Assembly (NCBI RefSeq): GCF_023555385.1
Contig: NZ_JAJSED010000001.1
Coordinates: forward strand, 2,214,311 to 2,278,310
Reading direction: 5' to 3'
DNA: 64,000 nt
Source: Guyparkeria hydrothermalis
GTDB lineage: Bacteria > Pseudomonadota > Gammaproteobacteria > Halothiobacillales > Halothiobacillaceae
Shown piece after piece: positions 27,618 through 35,105 of the stretch (within the stretch, counting starts at the first letter, position 1; every line of letters starts with the position of its first letter). A model generated the notes under the pieces. It saw nothing but the letters and a program-made list of their open reading frames with translations, searched no databases and was not told where the DNA came from. The translations under genes and the position numbers were made by a program.

Positions 27618-29423
27618 TCAGCACTTCTTGGTGATGCCCGGGTTGCCTTCCGCGTCCTTGAGGACCGGCTCGTTCGGCTGGACCGGCTTGATGTGCTTCT
27701 GGTCACGCAGCCAGGACTCGACCTGGTCCCAGATCATCTCGCCAGTGTCGCCCGGGATGTTGCCCGGCTTGGCAACCGATGCCCAGCCAGCGACCTTGTA
27801 GCTCTTCTTCGGATCCAGCGGCTTGCCGCCCAGTTCCATGTCCAGGATGCGCTTGCCCTTTTCGGCGCTCGGCGCACAGGCGTACTTCAGACCACCGACG
27901 CGAACCATGTCGCCGCCCTGCTGGTAGTAGGGATCGGTGTTGAAGATGTTGTCGCAGACATCCTCGAGGATGGACTTGATCTCTTCGCCGGTGAACTCGT
28001 TGACGGTGACGTTCGGGTAGGTCAGGCCCACCTCGGTCATCAGGTCGTCGTAGGTGATCGGCTCGCCCGGAATCAGCGAGGTGCCCCAGCGAACGCCCGG
28101 GGAGAACGAGATCTGGGCGTCGTTGACGTCGATCAGCGCGTCGCAGATCAGCTGGTCCCAGGTGCCGGTGAAGTTGCCACGGCGATAGAGCAGGGCATCG
28201 TTGGTCGCGAGGACTTCGCTGGTGCGCTCGCCGGCGTTGAAGGTCTTGTCCTGGAAAGTGATTTCCTGGCTGTAGGCCTTGTCGATGAACGCCTGCATCT
28301 CCTTGTCCGGCTCGATGAAGTCGGAGAAGACCGGCAGCAGGTGGTACTTGAAGTCCTGAACCTTGCCCTTGCGCACGTCGAGATCCAGCACGCCCAGGTA
28401 CTTGGCGTTGGAGCCAGCGTTGGAGACGATGGTCTGGCCGCCGCTGTTCTTGACGATGGTCGGGGTCGGAACCGCGTCGTGGGTGTGACCGCCCATGATG
28501 GCGTCGATGCCGGTAACGCGGCTGGCCATCTTGAGGTCAACGTCCATGCCGTTGTGCGACAGGACAACGACAACCTCGGCGCCTTCGGCGCGGGCCGCGT
28601 CGACAGTCTCCTGCATCTTGTCGTCACGGATGCCGAAGGTCCAGCCCTCGGTCATCCAGCTCGGGTTGGCGATCGGGGTGTACGGGAACGCCTGACCGAT
28701 GACGGCAACCTGAACGCCGTTCTGCTCGCGAATGACGTACGGCTTGAAGACGCGCTCGTAGAAGTCGCTGTCCAGGATGTTCTGGGCGACGAACGCCATG
28801 TTCGTCTCGGACTCGAGCTCGTTGATGCCCTCGACCATGCGGTCCTTGGTGTAGGTCGCTTCCCAGTGCGAGGTGAAGAAGTCCGGCTTGGCGATCTTCA
28901 TCGCATCGATCTGGCTCTGGGCGTCGGTCCACAGTGCCAGAGCGTTGCCCTGCCAGTTGTCACCGCCGTCCAGCAGGAAGGCACCCGGACGCTGCTCGCG
29001 CATGTGCTTGATCAGGGTGAGCAGGTGGGCAAAACCACCAACCTTGCCGTACTTCTTGGCTGCTTCAGCGAAGTCGAGGCAGGTGAAGGCGTGGGCTGCC
29101 GGGGTGTTCGGCTCCAGGCCGAAGTACTCCAGGAACTTCTCGCCCACCAGGTGCGGCGGGTTGCCCTTCATGGAGCCTACGCCCAGGTTGATGTTCGGCT
29201 CGCGGAAGTAAACCGGCTTGAGCTGGGCGTGCATGTCGGTCATGTGCAGGATCGACACGTTGCCGTAGCGCGGCACCTCGTACATGTTGCTCGAGGCGTT
29301 GTTTGCCTTGACCGAGCTCGCGACGCGCTGGGTGCCGGTGCCGGCTTGCGCGCTCTCGAGGTTGATGCCGGCGGCCGAGGCCACGGCGAGCATCTGCAGA
29401 AATTCGCGACGAGAAAGACTCAT
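27618..29423 (-). CDS. soxB: Thiosulfohydrolase SoxB
   Basis: This periplasmic di-manganese hydrolase removes sulfate from the thiosulfate-derived sulfur bound to SoxYZ. The 601-residue protein starts with a twin-arginine signal (SRREFLQM), meaning export in folded form by Tat. Metal and catalytic motifs of the 5'-nucleotidase superfamily are visible: TDMHAQLKP, DGGDNWQG, SHNGMDVDLK and GGHTHDAVP. It ends with two stop codons. It follows soxA but is separated by a terminator, so it probably has its own promoter. Confidence 0.97.
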   Translation of the reverse strand: MSLSRREFLQMLAVASAAGINLESAQAGTGTQRVASSVKANNASSNMYEVPRYGNVSILHMTDMHAQLKPVYFREPNINLGVGSMKGNPPHLVGEKFLEYFGLEPNTPAAHAFTCLDFAEAAKKYGKVGGFAHLLTLIKHMREQRPGAFLLDGGDNWQGNALALWTDAQSQIDAMKIAKPDFFTSHWEATYTKDRMVEGINELESETNMAFVAQNILDSDFYERVFKPYVIREQNGVQVAVIGQAFPYTPIANPSWMTEGWTFGIRDDKMQETVDAARAEGAEVVVVLSHNGMDVDLKMASRVTGIDAIMGGHTHDAVPTPTIVKNSGGQTIVSNAGSNAKYLGVLDLDVRKGKVQDFKYHLLPVFSDFIEPDKEMQAFIDKAYSQEITFQDKTFNAGERTSEVLATNDALLYRRGNFTGTWDQLICDALIDVNDAQISFSPGVRWGTSLIPGEPITYDDLMTEVGLTYPNVTVNEFTGEEIKSILEDVCDNIFNTDPYYQQGGDMVRVGGLKYACAPSAEKGKRILDMELGGKPLDPKKSYKVAGWASVAKPGNIPGDTGEMIWDQVESWLRDQKHIKPVQPNEPVLKDAEGNPGITKKC

Positions 29424-29682
29424 TGAAAACTCCCCTTTACGTTTTCAGTTTGGGTCAGTACCCGGCCCGGCTGGTAGCGGAGGGCGGGATCCGAGGGATC
29501 TTTACCGGTTCCCTGACCCGGCCCAAGCCCGGTGGGCACGTCGGGGGCAGTGCCAGGAAACTGAACCGGGCCATTTAACCATACTGACCCCTGCGACGAT
29601 AGAAAAAATACTTATGGGCAACATGTATGCGGGGCCGTATGCCGCGGCCGGCCGCCGCGCCGGGCTTGCGAGCGGGCACAAA
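29424..29682 (-). promoter_or_regulatory. Intergenic region between soxA terminator and soxB
   Basis: There is no gene. Read leftward, a possible promoter is TTTTCT (29601-29606), 17 bp, TATGGT (29578-29583), with modest matches. GGGGAG just upstream of the soxB ATG is a good ribosome site. The long leader between them (about 150 bases) is GC-rich and contains no motif I recognise. Confidence 0.35.
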
Positions 29683-29706
29683 AAAAGCAGGCCGAAGCCT
29701 GCTTTT
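29683..29706 (-). terminator. Intrinsic terminator after soxA
   Basis: Read leftward, AAAAGCAGGC pairs with GCCTGCTTTT across a CGAA/TTCG loop and is followed by further Ts. It lies 22 bp past the soxA stop and separates soxXA from soxB. Confidence 0.85.
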
Positions 29707-29728
29707 CCGATCTCGCAAGAGCCGAGGC

Positions 29729-30592
29729 TTACTTGCGGATGTTTGGGCCGTTGAGCTCGAGCTCGTTGTCGTTGTAGGACATGAAGAACTCGAGGTCACG
29801 CAGGTACTCGGAGTACTGCTTCGGCGGGATGGTGCCGGTGTCGCGGACGCAGCCGTACATGCGCTTGTGCAGGGTGAACATGCTGCCCTTGCTGTAGCGG
29901 AATGCCGGGAAGTGCGTGGTGTTGCCCAGGTTCATGTGCAGGTGCTCGGCGCGAGCATACTTGCCGCCGTGGTACTGGTGGCAATCGGCACAGGAGTTGT
30001 CCAGGCGACCGGTGCGACGGAACCATGCTTCCTTGCCGCGGTTGTAGGCAGCCTTGGCGCCTTCGCTGTCGATCTTGACCTGGTTGGTCATGCCGTTCGA
30101 CTCGCTGGCGAGGTAGGCAAGGACGTTAGCCAGTTTCTTGTAGTTGTTCTTCGGGTCCCAGACCTTTTCAGCCTCTTCGCCGGCGTTCTTCTGGCAGTTG
30201 ATGATGTCCAGACCCAGGCTGTGCACCTCGCCGTCCTTCTCGTTGAAGTACGGGTACTTGGCGCGCAGGCCCTTGGCCTCGCCCAGGCAGGAGGAGAGCG
30301 GCTTGCCGTTCGGCAGGCGGTACTCGTTCCAGAGCTCTTCGCCCTTGGCGACGAACTCGTCGGTCTGCGGGAAGATCATCATGCCTTCCCACTGGGAGCG
30401 GGCATCATCATCGATGGCGTAAACGCCCATGTTGTAGTTCTCGAACGGAACGTCCGGGTAGCGGTCCTCGTAGAACTCAACCATCAGCTGGCGAAACTCT
30501 TCCGGATCGGACGGGTTGGCTGCGTCGGCCGCGATTGCGCCGCCGGTGGCCAGTACGCTGGCTGCGAGCATGCTAGAGATCAAGCGTTTCAT
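29729..30592 (-). CDS. soxA: Sulfur oxidation c-type cytochrome SoxA
   Basis: This is the catalytic subunit of SoxXA, which joins thiosulfate to SoxY through a cysteine and releases electrons. The 287-residue precursor has a Sec signal peptide (about residues 1-25). Only one haem site is present, CADCH at 201-205; the N-terminal domain keeps isolated cysteines (Cys102, Cys133) but no CxxCH, so this is the mono-haem type. Cys248 in CVRD is the likely active-site haem ligand. It lies 54 bp downstream of soxX. Confidence 0.96.
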   Translation of the reverse strand: MKRLISSMLAASVLATGGAIAADAANPSDPEEFRQLMVEFYEDRYPDVPFENYNMGVYAIDDDARSQWEGMMIFPQTDEFVAKGEELWNEYRLPNGKPLSSCLGEAKGLRAKYPYFNEKDGEVHSLGLDIINCQKNAGEEAEKVWDPKNNYKKLANVLAYLASESNGMTNQVKIDSEGAKAAYNRGKEAWFRRTGRLDNSCADCHQYHGGKYARAEHLHMNLGNTTHFPAFRYSKGSMFTLHKRMYGCVRDTGTIPPKQYSEYLRDLEFFMSYNDNELELNGPNIRK

Positions 30593-30645
30593 TCTATGCG
30601 TCTCCTACTGAATTCGGGTCTTTATGTTTGCTTCCTGGAGCGGTC

Positions 30646-31026
30646 TTACAGCGTGAGGATGAAATCGGTGATGTGCTCGATTTCATCGTCGCTCAGGAGT
30701 TTGTGGGCCCCGAACGGCGGCATGATGGTCTGGTCGCCAAACTTGTCGCGCGGATCAGCGATGACGTTCTTGAGCTCTTCACGGTCCGGATAACGCGCCT
30801 TCATGGCGATCAGAGCCGGGCCGATGTTCCCCGCGAGATTGCCGCCCTGAATCTGGTGGCACGCCAGGCAGTTGCCCTTGCCGCGGTTGAAGGCCAGTTC
30901 CTTGCCTTTCTTGGCGGAGTCGGACATGCCTTCTTCCTGTGCCGCGACGGCACCGGAGAAACCCATGCCGGCCGCGAGCAGTGCGGCGGCGCCTGCCGTG
31001 GTGATCACGGATGTGAACTTCTTCAT
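30646..31026 (-). CDS. soxX: Sulfur oxidation c-type cytochrome SoxX
   Basis: This small mono-haem cytochrome partners SoxA and passes electrons onward. The 126-residue precursor has a Sec signal peptide ending near AVAAQ (about residue 30), a haem site CLACH at 53-57 and the likely methionine ligand Met102 in TIMPPFG. AGGAGG precedes the ATG. It is the promoter-proximal gene of soxXA; an AT-rich promoter region with an inverted repeat lies about 100 bp upstream. Confidence 0.96.
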   Translation of the reverse strand: MKKFTSVITTAGAAALLAAGMGFSGAVAAQEEGMSDSAKKGKELAFNRGKGNCLACHQIQGGNLAGNIGPALIAMKARYPDREELKNVIADPRDKFGDQTIMPPFGAHKLLSDDEIEHITDFILTL

Positions 31027-31128
31027 TGTTATCCTCCTCTGCGGTCGCTCGTAAGCGCCGAGATGCCTTGGTGAGTTGTCTCATTCATCGATTCGACGTC
31101 TACCACTTTAGTGGCCTGAACACTCGAG

Positions 31129-31157
31129 ACAATAAAAAATAATTTATGCCGACACAA
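31129..31157 (-). promoter_or_regulatory. Putative soxXA promoter
   Basis: Read leftward, TTGTGT (31152-31157) and TATTGT (31129-31134) are 17 bp apart in a strikingly AT-rich stretch within GC-rich DNA. The start of transcription would lie about 95 bp upstream of soxX. Confidence 0.55.
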
Positions 31158-31198
31158 TGATTTTATTTATTAGCATTTGTTGAAATTCGATGTCGGCA
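31147..31198. promoter_or_regulatory. Inverted repeat upstream of soxXA (possible operator)
   Basis: The arms TGCCGACA (31147-31154) and TGTCGGCA (31191-31198) are 44 bp apart centre to centre, about four helical turns. The first arm overlaps the proposed -35. The spacer is AT-rich. A dimeric or looping regulator is possible; the rest of the gap to bepA (31199-31361) holds nothing I can identify. Confidence 0.45.
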
Positions 31199-31361
31199 CG
31201 GGGCCCGTCATGACGGCTTTCCCGGCAGGAAAATTACCACAGGGCGCCATTTGGAGGGGGTGCGCGGTGGTGAGGCGATGACTGGGCGATCATTGGTTCC
31301 GCCAGCGCGTCGCGAGGCGGTTTCATGTTCTTGTCGGTGCCAGAAACGCGCGGTCCGTGGG

Positions 31362-32777
31362 TCAGTCTTCGTCTTCCGTCTGGCCGGCGCGACGTTCGAT
31401 CTCCTCGAGGGTGGACTCGATCCGGGCCTGGGCGCGCGGGTTGTCTGCCGTGAAGGTGTAGGCCGTCTCGAGCTCCTGGTGGGCTGCGACCAGGTTGTCC
31501 TTGAGCAGGAAGTAGCGGCCGAGTTGCTCGTGATGTTCCAGCGGACGATCCGCTGCGCTGGCTGCCTTTGACAGGGCCAAGGCGGCTTCCGGGTCATCCG
31601 GACGGGATTCGACCGCTTCGCGAGCCTTCCGGTAGGCCGTCTCCGTATCGCCCCGGTCGAGCATCCATTCGACCTCGACCCGCATCAGCGTGGCATCGCC
31701 GGGGTAGAGGGCGATCAATTCATCGAGAATGCGGTCCGCCTCGCGGGCGTTGCCCTGGTCGTTGAGGGCTCGGGCAAGGGGCAGGGCGAACCAGCGGTTG
31801 CCGGGTTGCTGTGCGTGCAATGGCTCGAGCAGATCGACGGCTTGATCGTGTCGGCCGTTGCGTTGCGCGGCCACTGCGCGGCGATAGGTCTCGGCGGTGT
31901 CATCCAGGCCGAGGCCGGACTCGCCCTGCAGTCCGGCCAGCCGGGCGCGAGCCAGCCGGAATGCCTCGCTGTCGGTCTGGCCGAACTCTCCCTCGGGCAG
32001 GCGGGCGATGCGGTCCTTGATCGAGCTGATGCGTTCGGCCGTCATCGGGTGGGTGCGCAGGAACTCGAACTGCCGGCTGGGCGCGCCGCCGGCCCGGCGC
32101 TGGAGCTTCTCGAAGAAGCTGATCATGCCGCGCGGATCGATGTCGGCCCGTTTCAGGGTGTCCAGAGCTAGCCGGTCGGCCTCGCGCTCGTGCATGCGCG
32201 TGTAGTTGATGGCATTTTGCGCGGCCCCGGCAATGCCGGCCGTCGCGACAGCCGCCCCCAGTTGCGGATTGACGGCGCCGAGCAGGGCGCCTGCAATGAA
32301 CCCCGCGATCGCCGTCAGGTTGTTCCCCGTCTGGGCGGCCACCATCTCGGCGATGTGGCGCTGAGTGGCGTGGGCGATTTCGTGGGCGATCACGCCGGAA
32401 AGCTCGCTTTCGTTCTCGGCAGTGAGGATCAGCCCGGAGAACACCGCGATGTGCCCGCCCGGTACGGTGAAGGCATTGATGGTCGAGTTGTCGACAACCA
32501 CCAGGTTAGGGGCGAATCGCGTACCCGAGGATGACGACATCAGCCGCACACCCAGATCATTGAGATAGCTGTCGATCAGGGCATCTTCGATGACGCCGCC
32601 CTGCTCCCGGAGCTGCTCGAAGACTTTCGCGCCGATCTCGCGTTCATCTTCGGGCGAGAGCACCGTGTCGGCCGGCGTGCCGAGTTCCGGGAGGCGATAT
32701 TCGGCCATTGCCGGCTGGCCGACCAGGACGGCGAAGGCCAGTATGGAGGCGAGCGTTGCGCGGATCGATTTATTCAT
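31362..32777 (-). CDS. bepA: Periplasmic M48 metalloprotease/chaperone, BepA-like
   Basis: It is likely to act in outer-membrane protein quality control with the Bam machinery. The 471-residue precursor has a signal peptide ending near AMAEYR (residue 26), the zinc site HEIAH (132-136) with a downstream HEREADRLA, and a C-terminal TPR region. The start MNKSIRATLAS at 32777 is chosen over an upstream in-frame start because it begins the signal peptide. In Pseudomonas-like genomes bepA is also near tusA, as here. Confidence 0.92.
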   Translation of the reverse strand: MNKSIRATLASILAFAVLVGQPAMAEYRLPELGTPADTVLSPEDEREIGAKVFEQLREQGGVIEDALIDSYLNDLGVRLMSSSSGTRFAPNLVVVDNSTINAFTVPGGHIAVFSGLILTAENESELSGVIAHEIAHATQRHIAEMVAAQTGNNLTAIAGFIAGALLGAVNPQLGAAVATAGIAGAAQNAINYTRMHEREADRLALDTLKRADIDPRGMISFFEKLQRRAGGAPSRQFEFLRTHPMTAERISSIKDRIARLPEGEFGQTDSEAFRLARARLAGLQGESGLGLDDTAETYRRAVAAQRNGRHDQAVDLLEPLHAQQPGNRWFALPLARALNDQGNAREADRILDELIALYPGDATLMRVEVEWMLDRGDTETAYRKAREAVESRPDDPEAALALSKAASAADRPLEHHEQLGRYFLLKDNLVAAHQELETAYTFTADNPRAQARIESTLEEIERRAGQTEDED

Positions 32778-32937
32778 CGGCTTGAGTAGATATTGCTGTC
32801 GGTTGCGTTTGACCGAGGCGGGCCGGCTGGGTTCGCGATGCAAATGCTCGGTCGGTGGCGCCGGCGTTCGATAGACGCCAGGGGGCGGCGCCCGCTAGAC
32901 TTTCCCGAATTCACCATGCGACCGGTTGGAGACGATT

Positions 32938-33258
32938 ATGGCAGCTTACGGCAACATCACGGCCGATGAACTCAAGGACCGCCTCGACGAAGTGGCCCTG
33001 TTTGATGTGCGAGGCCCGGCCGAGACGGATCGCGGCATTATCGAGGGGGCCACACTGATTCCGCTCCATCTGGTGCCGATGAACGTCGACCGATTCCGCG
33101 GAGACAAGGACGTTGTCATCTATTGCCACAGCGGGGCGCGTTCGGCGCAGGCGTGCCAGTATCTGGCCGGCCAGGGCGTCGAGCGACTGTACAACCTGGA
33201 GGGCGGCATTATGTATTGGGCCGGTTCAGGCCTTCCGCTGACCGCGCCGGATCAGTGA
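32938..33258 (+). CDS. Single-domain rhodanese-like sulfurtransferase
   Basis: A 106-residue rhodanese domain with the active loop CHSGARSAQ (Cys63), which would carry a persulfide. No signal peptide, so cytoplasmic. The ATG at 32938 follows a GGAGA site; a TTG at 32926 is also in frame. It lies 26 bp upstream of tusA, suggesting hand-over of sulfane sulfur to TusA. Confidence 0.92.
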   Translation: MAAYGNITADELKDRLDEVALFDVRGPAETDRGIIEGATLIPLHLVPMNVDRFRGDKDVVIYCHSGARSAQACQYLAGQGVERLYNLEGGIMYWAGSGLPLTAPDQ

Positions 33259-33284
33259 GAGCCATTGTTAAAGAGGGTTCGCGG

Positions 33285-33518
33285 ATGGCGGATGATGCAA
33301 TCGAGGTCGATGCGCGCGGGCTCTCCTGCCCGATGCCGCTGCTCAAGGCGCGCAAGGCCATCGCCACGGCGGCGCCAGGGCAATCGATCGTGGTGCTGGC
33401 CACCGATCAGGGTGCGGAAAGTGACTTCCGTGCCTATTGCGAGCGGGCGGGGCACGAGCTGCTCTCGCTCGAATGGCAGGACGACGTGTTGCGCGTCGAG
33501 CTCGCGCGCGGTGACTAG
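33285..33518 (+). CDS. tusA: Sulfur carrier protein TusA family
   Basis: A 77-residue TusA/SirA-fold protein with the sulfur-accepting cysteine in LSCPMPLLK (Cys15) and a second cysteine later (AYCERAG). In sulfur oxidisers TusA homologues move sulfur between rhodaneses, DsrE-type proteins and biosynthetic acceptors; in other bacteria they serve tRNA thiolation. GAGGG lies 7-8 bases before the ATG. Pairing with a rhodanese supports sulfur trafficking. Confidence 0.94.
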   Translation: MADDAIEVDARGLSCPMPLLKARKAIATAAPGQSIVVLATDQGAESDFRAYCERAGHELLSLEWQDDVLRVELARGD

Positions 33519-33759
33519 ACATCGGGACCCGACCCGGGGCGCGGATACATCGTCGGTGTCCCCTGGCTGGGTTTTCAACGGACGAGGGCTTGCCGGGATC
33601 GCTGGCGCGGGAGGGCGGCGGCCCGCTGGATGAGCCGGAACTGATATACGGAACTAGGTATTCCCTGCGATTCTGGCGTATTGTCGGAATTGTCAAAGAA
33701 AGACGATAAAAAGAACGACAATAAAACGACAAAATATCTTGGCAAGGGAGTGATGAGTC

Positions 33760-34704
33760 ATGGGGAAAACCGGTTCGTTCCGCCTGCTGCTTGCGGGCAG
33801 TTTCTTGATGGGTCTTCTGTTTTCCGGTCTGGTTCGGGCCGAGTACCAGCCATTCGTCGAGGCGGCCCCGTTCGCCGGGGATGTCGATGCGGCGGTCGCG
33901 GCTGCGCGCGAGAAGCTCGGTAACGAGGGATTCGATGTGGTCGGGGAATATGCCCCGACCGAGGGCGTGTATGTGCTGGTCGTCAGCAGCGAGGCGCTGC
34001 GCAAGACGGCCTCCCGGAGCAAGCGAGGTGGCTACGGCGCCGTGGTCAGCGTCGCCTTCGAGCAGACCGATGCTCAGACCCGTATCAGCTACCAGAACCC
34101 GCAGTACGTCGCCCACGGGTATCGCCTCGAGGGCAGCCACGAGGCGGCCTTCCAGGGGCTGGCAGGTGCGCTGGGCGCCAAGGGCTATTTCGGCGCCGAG
34201 CCGATCTCGAAGGCGAACCTGCGCACCTACCAGTACGCCTTCGGTCTGGAAACGTTTGCCGACTCGGTCGACCTGGGCAGCTTCAGCAGCTTTTCGGCAG
34301 CCGATCGCCAGATCACCGAGCGCGTGAAGAGCGGCGAGCTGGGCACCGAACTGGTCTACCGCGTGGAAATTCCGGGCAAGAACCAGATTGTCTACGGCGT
34401 GGCGATGCAGACCGATGACCCCAATGCCCACGGCGCGGCACTGGTGCAGGCTGTCAACAACGAGGCGCCGCGCGGCTACGCGTTCCTGCCGTACCCGGTT
34501 CTCCTGGACGGCAACGTGGCCGAGACGCTGAACCTGCGTTTCCGCATGGCGTTGTTCTTCCCCGACCTGCCGATGATGGGTGGCGATGCCTCCTTCTTTA
34601 AGCTGCGTTCCGCTCCGGATGCCATCAACGACCTGCTGATTGCGGTCGTCGACGGCAAGATCGAGAAGGAAGAACGCTCAGGCGGCGGGTTCGGTACCTT
34701 CTGA
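33760..34704 (+). CDS. Secreted protein of unknown function, possible DUF302-like fold
   Basis: The 314-residue protein has a clear signal peptide (hydrophobic residues 8-25, cleavage near VRAEYQ) and no further membrane segment. The segment AREKLGNEGFDVVGEY followed by a strand-rich stretch to NPQYVAHGYRL recalls DUF302 domains, but I cannot confirm this. There are no cysteines in the mature part and no catalytic motif. The 240-bp upstream region is AT-rich near the start and has TTGTC/GACAA repeats. It stands alone between tusA and the ilv operon. Confidence 0.8.
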   Translation: MGKTGSFRLLLAGSFLMGLLFSGLVRAEYQPFVEAAPFAGDVDAAVAAAREKLGNEGFDVVGEYAPTEGVYVLVVSSEALRKTASRSKRGGYGAVVSVAFEQTDAQTRISYQNPQYVAHGYRLEGSHEAAFQGLAGALGAKGYFGAEPISKANLRTYQYAFGLETFADSVDLGSFSSFSAADRQITERVKSGELGTELVYRVEIPGKNQIVYGVAMQTDDPNAHGAALVQAVNNEAPRGYAFLPYPVLLDGNVAETLNLRFRMALFFPDLPMMGGDASFFKLRSAPDAINDLLIAVVDGKIEKEERSGGGFGTF

Positions 34705-34773
34705 CTGTTGTCGGCATTCGCCACCATGCCCGTCCGGCCGCGCCCCGTGGTCGGACGAAATGCGTCCAAAGTG

Positions 34774-34802
34774 GTGAAATCTGTCGAATAACACGTTATA
34801 TT
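34774..34802 (+). promoter_or_regulatory. Putative promoter of the ilv operon
   Basis: GTGAAA (34774-34779), 17 bp, TATATT (34797-34802): four and five matches to the sigma-70 consensus hexamers. It lies about 300 bp upstream of ilvB. Confidence 0.65.
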
Positions 34803-35105
34803 GCCCAGTCTACGATTGAGACCGCCGGGCCCTAACGGGCGCAACCGCGGTTGATGGCAGCCTGTCCGGCCGGCGATGATCTCGCCGCCTGGGCGGGCTG
34901 CCGTCGTCATGGGCTGCGTTGATCGCGTTGCACTCTGTGCTTTCGAGCAAACTCAATGAGAAGTGGATGACCATCCGGGAGCGGTTCCCGGATGCGGGGA
35001 CGGTTTCCCCGAAATCGGACGATCGTTTGTGCGGCGCGTCCGCCGTCGAGCCGATCGTCAAGCCATTAGTCAGTGAAACGCGCAAGTTTCGAGGTGAGTA
35101 CTCTC
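34803..35105 (+). other. Long 5' leader of ilvB
   Basis: No gene is convincing here. Two adjacent hairpins are visible: CATCCGGGA/TCCCGGATG (34972-34980 with 34986-34994) and CGGGGA/TCCCCG around 34996-35011. A 27-codon ORF at 34875 contains several valines but is not a typical Ile/Val/Leu-rich leader peptide. GAGGTGAG at 35091-35098 is the ribosome site for ilvB. The length suggests leader regulation, without a recognised mechanism. Confidence 0.4.
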
